A stretch of DNA of 64,000 nucleotides from NCBI RefSeq assembly GCF_964019385.1, contig NC_088647.1, positions 15,515,794-15,579,793 of the forward strand, written 5' to 3'. Both the position numbers and the translations under genes were made by a program. The notes beneath the pieces were generated by a model. That model had not been told where the DNA came from. It ran no database searches and saw only the letters and a program-made list of their open reading frames with translations. Source of the DNA: Sycon ciliatum. Its lineage: Eukaryota > Porifera > Calcarea > Leucosolenida > Sycettidae. Below are positions 57,404 through 64,000 of the stretch, piece after piece (position 1 is the stretch's first letter; every line of letters starts with the position of its first letter).

Positions 57404-57571
57404 ATGTACCCTCACTTAGAGCACAACGGCGCGCTCTTCTTCTCCGTGATGTGCACAGTTGCACCTTCTCTCTCCCCCCCCCCTCTGTATAGAGGTGACA
57501 TAACTCGCATCATTTTATTTTTTGGCGCTACACTCTGTGCAACGCCATTCACAGAGCACAATGCGCGCTAC
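57404..57571 (+). repeat. Degenerate internal pLTR relic
   Basis: Resembles the pLTR (CTTCTCCGTGATGTGC, GGTGACATAACTCGCATC, TTTGGCGCTACACTCTG) but with many differences and a poly-C insertion. It lies directly before the 3' pLTR. Confidence 0.7.
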
Positions 57572-57818
57572 CTTTTGCTGCTTCTCCTCCGTGATGTGCT
57601 AGTTGCGCCTTTTTCTCTCTCTCTGTCATACTAGGTGACATAATTCGCATCTTTTTTGGCGCTACACTCTGCGTATATACTGCTCTTGTGTGGCTTCCAC
57701 GGTATTCATTGTTATTACCTGATGATGGCCAAGTGCCGAAACGTTGTAAAATAACGGAACTGGTTCGGATGTGATATGCAGCGCTATGGGAATGGGTGTG
57801 TCCACCCGAATTCTTTTC
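57572..57818 (+). repeat. Right pLTR of the Penelope-like element
   Basis: Identical copy of 54232-54478, followed directly by the target duplication. Confidence 0.92.
57711..57755 (+). ncRNA. Hammerhead-ribozyme-like motif, right pLTR
   Basis: Same sequence as 54371-54415. Two copies in direct orientation would allow processing of a monomer-length RNA. Confidence 0.5.
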
Positions 57819-57828
57819 CTAAATTGTT

Positions 57829-58740
57829 AATGGAAGAAGGAGCTTATTTATGATAGGTTGCACGCCGTGACTTGCCGTCCTACTGGTAGGACCACGTGTC
57901 CTACCAGGATGCAATAGTGTTGTAACTGACTTTATTCAAGTGCTCCCGGCCTCGTGCCATCTCCACACTCAGGCAATGGACGACGATAACTACACTTAGG
58001 AGACTATTATTATTTGTGACAAGACGACGGAAACACAACTTTATCACTTTCTTAGTATTGACTCCCATTGATTTTCGCTATACCTACATGTATAAAGCAG
58101 TCAAATATTCCTGCATTGAGCTAGAACGATGATATTGTTATGATAATTATATCATAATAATTATATACAATGTAGCTCATGGGTATTGAAGATATGTCAT
58201 TTATGAATATGTCTATAATTATGAATATTGCAGCCTGAGTGATAATAATAGTGCTATTTCCTGAGTTTGACTGTTTCAGGATCTGTCACGATGCACAGAT
58301 CTTCATGCATAGATCTCGCCTGGCTAACGAATATAGCGGTCGTTAATTCCAAACGAAAATTTGTACTTACATGTATACAGTATGTGACCTTGTCTAGCAC
58401 AATGATCAATGATTGTGACACATACGTCACGTCATTGTGTGAAACTACAGCTACCGCCGTATGTACAGTCTGGTGGCACCGACGAGAAAAGTAGCGCTAT
58501 TTTTTAGAGAGCAGAGAGACTGGCGATAGGCGATACTGCTGCTCTCTGTGACGCTGGCAGCCCCCTGCACTGATGTAAATATTAATTGTAATGAAAGTGT
58601 ATATAAAGCCGGATTCGCGAGTCTTTTCCAAGTGACGATAGTTTGTACCGGTAATATTTTGGCCTTCAGCTTTAGTTTGTGGAGAGTGAAGTAATAAAAG
58701 TGGTGAGTCCTTCTCTAGCTGTGAGAAAACTACACTGTGT
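57829..58740. other. AT-rich spacer, no gene seen
   Basis: Holds a short palindrome around TCCTACTGGTAGGA (57886) and an AT-rich inverted repeat near 58135-58170 (ATAATTATAT). No coding signal. Confidence 0.5.
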
Positions 58741-58761
58741 GAGTTGTTATTTGTTGGTCCA

Positions 58762-59215
58762 ATGGCAGCCACGGGAGGCGGAGACTCTGCTTTTGAAACA
58801 GAAGATAAGAGCAGTGAGAGTGATGGCTTTTTCACAAAGTTAGCAGAGAGGAAAGCTCTAACTTGGAAAAGAACGCACAGCACAACCAGCTGCCCGCAAA
58901 AGGTCGGTTGCAAGAAGTGGAAAGTCCAGCGACTCGAGCCAGAATACCGAGGCAAAGCGCGTGAGAGTGTCGGATGAGAAATCCACCGCAGCACCCACGA
59001 TCGGATTGCAGAATTCCCGGACGAGTACCTCTCGGTTTCTTCGGGGAAACTCTACTGCACTTGACGATTAGTATCAAGCAGAGCATTGTGAAAGCTCATG
59101 TGAATAGCCAGCGACATGTGCAGGAAAAGGAGAGAAAGAAACGGACGAAACTTCACCGACAGGCAATAACTGCTTTGTGGAAAAAGTTTGCAAGTGAAAG
59201 CACGAGCTGGCGGGA
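58762..59215 (+). pseudogene. Decayed BED/CGGBP1-like zinc-finger relic
   Basis: ATG at 58762 opens a frame beginning MAATGGGDSAFE. Farther on, IAEFPDEYLSVSSGKLYC and, after a frameshift near 59062, TISIKQSIVKAHVNSQRH resemble the BED-like finger found in hAT-transposon-derived and CGGBP1-like proteins. The second Cys of the expected finger is lost at the shift. At least one more frame change separates the ATG region from this block. A non-functional copy. Confidence 0.5.
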
Positions 59216-59291
59216 AGTGGTCAGTCACAAACTGTATGTGTCTGTAAATACTCTTGGCTGTGGTGTTGGTGTTGTGTGTTTGTGTTGGCAG

Positions 59292-60593
59292 CATCATCCG
59301 AGTGTATGGATGGCTTCAGGTGGCACAAGGGCACTAGCGGGTGCCACGACATTGACGAATGCAGTATCGGTACCGCCGGCTGTGTTGCAAGGGCGGTCTG
59401 CATAAACCAGCCCGGTTTCTTTGAGTGTGCCTGCAAGTATGTACTTACAAGTGGGGACGATGTGGTTTGGCAGCGGCTGCTGCACATACATGTACACGTG
59501 ATAAGCATCCATTTGCTTTTGGAGAATCCTTTAAAAGGGGGCAGCCTACCCATAAATTTCATATGGCATTCAATTGACCGTAACTTTGGTGTTTCTCAAT
59601 GGATTTGAGTGAAATTTTGACCACCCACTCCTGCCACTATGCTGGCCCTCAGGACATGATTTACAAGTTCTTGCGCCTCACTGACAGGCTTCCAGGCCGG
59701 AAAAACTCAAATTTCCGGCATAGTGCCATGGTGTGCGAGCCACCCAGGAGCCAAACAAAATGCATTTACATTTTTTTCACATTTTCGTGCCCATTCTGTC
59801 CGTGCGCGGGACCCAAACCTAAAACAAGTCCAGAAGCAGCCATGGGTGGTGGGGTAGGGCCCCTCAACGTGGCCCTGGAATCTGTCACAACGGAACGAGT
59901 GGGCGTTCTCTCACGGACTTCCACAGATCCAAGTCAATTTTTGAATTTTTTTAGGTTTAGCACGTGCTACGAGGTCGTACCTTTGATACAACATCCAGTG
60001 CTGGGACCTCCACAGCAAGCCATTTCCACAGCGCTGCACACCAAATCCAGGATGCCCTCAGCAGGAAACCGGCAAAGACTGCCACTCACTTTCACTACTG
60101 CCTAGTACTGAATCCTACCTGACTTCTTGACACGACTCAAACTTGCCAAAGTCACTAAATCAACGTCAACTACAATAATCAAGCCACATATCTGCAACGT
60201 CACGAGGGTGCTGGCAAAAGTCCTGCTGCACGGCGGCGGGCTTTGCCCGCCGCCGTGCAGCCCAATACGTGGTTTTTTAACGTGATTTGTTGGACTTGGA
60301 GCAAAATTCTGCACACTTTCACGTGTTTCCATGATACGACAAGTTGCGCACGGTCTGCTCACATTCAAATACAGTGCTGCCAACAAATGACAGCGTGCAA
60401 CAAAAAAATCTTTCCTTGCAAGGGCACATTTTCGGCCATAACTCTTGAACGGCCGGTCAGATCGGGACACAATTTTCAGAGAATTTGCAGCTATTCATGC
60501 TCTTTCAACTGACGTAGCACCCAATATGAATTTACAAATTTGATTTTTCAGCGAATTTTTGGGTAGTCTGCCACCTTAACAACAACGACGACG

Positions 60594-60630
<37 letters not shown>

Positions 60631-61070
60631 CGTACATACATCGCGACAGTGCAGTGTAGAGTGCCGGCTGCATAGCTTGCGCTGGTGCTGATATCGAGTT
60701 CAAGACAACTAGTACATAATTATACTAGTACTAGTGAGCATAATCTGCAGCTGAAAGACGTATCAATCTCGCAGCAAAGTTGTATACTGGTGTTCAAGGA
60801 ATTATTTGGCGTGACATCAGCTACATGGAAGATGTCCTAGTCACTCCAAGCTGGAGATGATCGTCCAAGTGCTGAGCTCAGTGATCCATTGATCATCTCT
60901 AATCAACATCACTGGCAAGATGACATGAGCGTGTTGCTGATTTCCTGAGTTGCAACTCTAACAAACTAAAGAATCTCGCAAATCCACTCCGCTTTCTGCT
61001 GCTGTTTCTGTGTGTGTGTGTGTGTGTGTATGTGTGTGCGTGCGTGTGTGTGTGCGTGTGTGCGTGTGTG

Positions 61071-61122
<52 letters not shown>

Positions 61123-61755
61123 ATATGGTGCAGTGGTATGTGCAGTCGATTTCCAATCGAGAGGTTGCGGGTTCAATTCCCGACGATTATGGTCGCACAC
61201 GTCTTTCTTCTCTTTCTCGGACTCTTCCTGACTTTTCTTTCATTCTCCTGGGTGGTTACCAACAGCCAGTGTATGTCGGAGTATGTGGTGTGGTGTGTGT
61301 GTGTAGAAAAAATGGAAAAAATGAAAAATAGGGATTCACTGGCCAGAAAAAAAGTCGCTTCAATCAGCTGTGTGGTGGATACCAGGCTAAAAATAGTGGC
61401 GGTCAATTCATCAGCCTTGCAAGCTGTTGAATGGTGTAATCCCATTATCCCAGCACAAGTTGCTATGTCTAACATAGCTGTTCGCTATCATCGCTTCCGC
61501 GATGGGCAGGTCTGAGGTCTGAGGTGTGTGTGTGCTACATGGTGTGTGTTGTGTGTGCGTGTGTTGTTTGTGACTGCAGGATTGGCTTCCGCGGCGATGG
61601 TCGTCAGGAGTGTCTCAATATCAATGAGTGTATGGAGAGTCGGCACACTTGCCATCAGAACGCAGTGTGCACAGACACAGAGGGGAGTTACACGTGTGCC
61701 TGTCCGGCTGGCTTCCATGACAACGGATCCCACTGTGCCGACAACAATGTCAATG
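59292..61755 (+). CDS. Two exons of a calcium-binding EGF protein (internal part)
   Basis: Exons 59292-59436 (acceptor TTGGCAG, phase 1 in; donor CTGCAA|GTATGT) and 61580-61755 (acceptor GACTGCAG; donor CAATG|GTGAGT, phase 1 out) join in frame (phase 2). They encode the end of one Cys module (CMDGFRWHKGTSGC), then DIDECSIGTAGC ... CINQPGFFECACKIGFRGDG, a full cbEGF domain, and NINECMESRHTC ... CTDTEGSYTCACPAGFHDNG, a second. The D-I/N-E-C and N/D-x-x-G-[FSY]-[FY] calcium and hydroxylation signatures are present. The product is secreted or the extracellular part of a membrane protein. Other exons lie outside or are not found. The 2.1-kb intron holds a TTAA transposon, (CAA)n, (TG)n and a tRNA-like sequence. 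Confidence 0.87.
59535..60575. mobile_element. 1.04-kb TTAA-flanked element in the EGF-gene intron
   Basis: TTAA at 59531-59534 and 60576-60579. The ends AAGGGGGCAGCCTACCC and GGGTAGTCTGCCACC are inverted with some mismatches. No transposase. This fits a piggyBac/Kolobok-type non-autonomous element, different from the one at 35777. Confidence 0.65.
60226..60260. repeat. Perfect 16-bp-stem GC hairpin
   Basis: CTGCACGGCGGCGGGC, TTT loop, then the exact complement. It lies in the middle of the TTAA element. Confidence 0.95.
60582..60631. repeat. (CAA)n with CGA units
   Basis: Follows the TTAA of the preceding element: ACAACAACGACGACGACAAC, then pure CAA. Confidence 0.95.
61009..61119. repeat. 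(TG)n microsatellite
   Basis: TG with CG and TA interruptions, ending directly at the tRNA-like sequence. Confidence 0.95.
61121..61192 (+). tRNA. tRNA-Gly(UCC)-like sequence, perhaps a SINE head
   Basis: 72 bases. The acceptor arms CCATA/TTATGG pair for about five bases, the D-arm region is GTGCAGTGGTATGTGC, the anticodon stem TCGA/TCGA encloses the loop TTTCCAA (anticodon UCC), and the T-arm is CGGG-TTCAATT-CCCG with a perfect B box. Acceptor pairing is imperfect and there is one T-stem mismatch, so it may be a degraded tRNA or a tRNA-derived SINE. Confidence 0.5.
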
Positions 61756-62104
61756 GTGAGTGTAGTATGGTGTTTGAAGAGGTGGTACAGGACTGGGACC
61801 CCGATCATTCATATACTGTCCACTAACACCACCAGTTGCTAAACCATCAGCTCATGCGATAACATTGCACGACACTGACCGACAGTACTGACGTTCTACA
61901 ACTAACTGGCTAACAGCTCTAGCACATCTTGGATGCGCACTCCAACAGCCTTCCAACTTGGAAGGTTCTAAGTTATAGAAATAACATAAGGAGCGGAAGG
62001 TGAGCGCAACCAAGATAAGCTGATTGTTTAGTAACTGGTGGTGTTAGTGGACAGTATAGCGTAACTTGTAGTTCCTTGGTCTTTTTGTATAAATTAAACT
62101 TTGG

Positions 62105-62462
62105 CTCTTCATCTGAGTACTTCCAACAATAATAAGTATATTCTCATCATTGGGGATTGTTTTAGAAAATGGCTTGAGATGATCCCATTACCCAATATTA
62201 CTGCCAAAACCGTTGCCTCCTCCCCCCACCCCCCCCCCCTTAGTTGAGTGGATTTTGTATGTTTTGGGGCTCGTGAGAAAATCCATGCGGACCAAGGGTC
62301 ACAATTTTGCTTCACAGTTGTTTCTGGAATTGTGCAAACGTTTTAATGTGAAAAAGACTCGGATGACCCCGTTCCACCCTATGCGAGATGGCATGATCCA
62401 GGAATATTTGGATGTTGCCCACAAACAAACTATGATTTCAAAGCCAATGCCGATGCTTTGAA
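62105..62462 (+). pseudogene. Decayed Ty3/Gypsy integrase core, left arm
   Basis: Plus-strand reading matches SNNNKYILIIGDCF and PLPNITAKTV of the integrase core start (first catalytic Asp in IGD), then after a poly-C frame break SMRTKGHNFASQLFLELCKR and KTRMTPFHP. The second catalytic Asp (usually in HSDQG) is replaced, and the expected Glu region (MIQEYLDV) is altered. Non-functional. Confidence 0.65.
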
Positions 62463-62645
62463 GGTGGAACAGTTTGTTTGGCTTTACCGGCACCCCCGCA
62501 GCAACTCCGGCCAATGATCCACTGGAGAACACCCGGCACACCATCAGACAACAGTGCGGGCTATGATTTTGTTGCACCAGTCCAGTGGATCATTGGCCGG
62601 AGTTGCTGCGGGGGTGCCGGTAAAGCCAAACAAACTGTTCCACCT

Positions 62646-63002
62646 TCAAAGCATCGGCATTGGCTTTGAAATCATAGTTTGTTTGTGGGCAACATCCAAA
62701 TATTCCTGGATCATGCCATCTCGCATAGGGTGGAACGGGGTCATCCGAGTCTTTTTCACATTAAAACGTTTGCACAATTCCAGAAACAACTGTGAAGCAA
62801 AATTGTGACCCTTGGTCCGCATGGATTTTCTCACGAGTCCCAAAACATACAAAATCCGCTCAACTAAGGGGGGGGGGGGGAAGGAGGCAACAGTTTTGGC
62901 AGTAATATTGGGTAATGGGATAATCTCAAGCCATTTGCTAAAACAATCCCCAATGATGAGAATATACTTATTATTGTTGGAAGTACTCAGATGAAGAGCC
63001 AA
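62646..63002 (-). pseudogene. Decayed Ty3/Gypsy integrase core, right arm
   Basis: The inverted copy of the left-arm fragment. Here the reading frame stays open for 118 codons across the poly-C part (FPPPPLVERIL), but it shares the same loss of the second catalytic Asp (RTKGHNF). It ends in the MITE-like arm sequence. Confidence 0.7.
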
Positions 63003-63462
63003 GGTTTAATTTATACAAAAAGACCAAGGAACTACAAGTTACGCTATACTGTCCACTAACACCACCAGTTACTAAACTATCAGCTTATCTTGGTTGCGCT
63101 CACCTTCCGCTCCTTATGTTATTTCTATAACTTAGAACCTTCCAAGTTGGAAGGCTGTTGGAGTGCGCATCCAAGATGTGCCAGAGCTGTTAGCCAGTTA
63201 GTTGTAGAATGTCAGTACCGTCGGTCAGTGTCGTGCAATGTTATCGCATGAGCTGATTGTTTAGTAACTGGTGGTGTTAGTGGACAGTATAGCGTAACTT
63301 GTAGTTCCTTGGTCTTTCTCTTTTGTATAAATTGTTGGAAGTGGAAGGTATTAAGGGACCCACCATGTCTAGTACCATGGTCTCGAATAATTCCACCTGT
63401 CAGCAGCCAGGTAGGGAAAAGCATAGAAACCATACGGTGACGAAGCATTAGGCAGGGCTAAA

Positions 63463-63530
63463 GCAAGGGTGGACTGTCCCCTGGTCAAGGGTGGACTGTC
63501 CCCTGGTCAAGGGCGGACTGTCCCCTGGTC
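63463..63530. repeat. Three tandem 22-bp units AAGGGTGGACTGTCCCCTGG
   Basis: The unit ends TC, and each contains the GGACTGTCC palindrome. Confidence 0.9.
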
Positions 63531-63635
63531 AAGGCATCCGTATGGTTGCTATTTGATTAAAGTACAAAAAGCTCGGCAAGTAGAGGGCTGCGGCGGCCAT
63601 GCAAACATTTATAGAAAAGGCAACATATTTTTAGG

Positions 63636-64000
63636 TTATAACGGATGGCGACAGGAATGATTTTGTGGCGGTGACAAATGGTGACTGTTGGAGGGGCATG
63701 GTGGGTAGCCAATTGTTATCCTGAGGCTACGCTCGAAGCATCGAATAAGTTTGTTGTATAGGGTTGCTGATATAGTGTGAACGTAGTAGTTGCTAGTGCA
63801 CTCCATGGTGGATTGGATAATGCTTAGGTAAAAGGAACGTTGTGCCTGGGAAGTGATGCGATGTCGTATTTTGCGGAATGCGGCCAGCTTACGGTTGACG
63901 TCAGCGACAACTTTCCCGACCTGCTCCTTGAAGGCGAGGTGCTGGTCGACTAGCACTCCGAGGTAACGGACCCACTGGGAAGGGGACACTGGAAAGTTAC
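63636..64000 (-). pseudogene. Non-LTR retrotransposon reverse transcriptase, C-terminal part (edge-truncated)
   Basis: The minus frame is open from the window edge to a stop at 63636. YLGVLVDQHLAFKEQVGKV, NRKLAAFRKIRHRI, RSFYLSIIQSTMEC and LYNKLIRCFERSLR follow the order of the thumb and post-thumb region of LINE (jockey/CR1-type) reverse transcriptases. The catalytic part would lie beyond the window. The C-terminus past IGYPP diverges quickly, so this is probably a relic. Confidence 0.75.

Larger units (their letters stand above)
54141..57816 (+). mobile_element. Complete Penelope-like retroelement
   Basis: The structure is an inverted fragment (54141-54231, reverse complement of about 54425-54517), a 247-bp direct repeat (pLTR), an ORF with RT and GIY-YIG, a 3' region with a diverged repeat relic, and a second pLTR. 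CCTAAATTGTT occurs on both sides (54130-54140 and 57818-57828), a 10-12-bp target duplication. The inverted 5' fragment is a known habit of Penelope-like elements. Identical pLTRs, intact ORF and intact target duplication indicate very recent insertion. Confidence 0.93.
61812..63291. repeat. 1.48-kb palindrome carrying integrase fragments in both arms
   Basis: Ends TATACTGTCCACTAACACC and GGTGTTAGTGGACAGTATA, arms of about 710 bases around a spacer of about 56 bases (62526-62581). Each arm ends in a MITE-like unit of about 250 bases (61812-62060 and about 63045-63291), itself bounded by the ACTGTCCACTAACACCACCA inverted repeat, and inside carries the same Ty3/Gypsy integrase piece. Confidence 0.9.

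Overview
The window is metazoan nuclear DNA, most likely from a marine invertebrate such as a sponge, cephalochordate or echinoderm. The evidence is short GT-AG exons in long introns, symmetrical phase-1 Ig and EGF-type exons, abundant (CA)n, poly-G and TACATGTA-type simple repeats, and many terminal-inverted-repeat (TIR) elements. The species cannot be fixed from this sequence. Nothing looks bacterial. Most of the DNA is mobile-element or satellite sequence, and genes appear as scattered exons, so most single-frame ORFs here are not genes.

Layout. 1-5.3 kb: the last five exons of MTHFR (+), the best gene in the window, with a 396-bp TA-flanked MITE in intron 1 and a 3.2-kb repeat-rich intron 3. 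5.3-8 kb: low-complexity DNA and palindromes. 8.0-15.4 kb: a 7.4-kb mobile element with ~730-bp, nearly identical TIRs and a perfect 9-bp target-site duplication, carrying unrecognised exons. 16-25 kb: a poly-Q orphan ORF (+), a CRE-like minisatellite, very long (CA)n, several MITEs, a well-supported minus-strand exon of unknown function and a fold-back cluster.

26-36 kb: a minus-strand receptor-like locus. It has a phase 1-1 Ig exon and a Pro/Thr/Gln-rich 17-residue-repeat exon that lies inside a large tandem duplication. One copy of that duplication gained a 590-bp DNA transposon, and the other keeps the empty site. A THAP-type ORF lies in an element with iterated GCGCA/TTCGAAA subterminal palindromes (31-34.5 kb). 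A TTAA-flanked palindrome (35.8-36.6 kb) closes the block.

36.6-53 kb: more MITEs, three LINE remnants or tails, scattered minus-strand exons that could form a receptor tail, and a segment repeated at 45.5 and 46.6 kb that is related to the 27-30 kb duplication. 54.1-57.8 kb: a complete Penelope-like retroelement with intact RT/GIY-YIG ORF, identical 247-bp direct repeats, a hammerhead-like motif in each and a 10-12-bp target duplication. 58.7-64 kb: a decayed BED/CGGBP1-like relic, two exons of a calcium-binding-EGF protein (+), a TTAA element, a tRNA-Gly-like sequence, a 1.48-kb palindrome with a decayed Ty3/Gypsy integrase fragment in each arm, and a LINE reverse-transcriptase fragment at the right edge.

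The host genes (MTHFR, the Ig/repeat receptor, the cbEGF protein) show no functional link to each other. The common theme is a gene-containing region repeatedly reshaped by DNA transposons, fold-back elements and local duplication.
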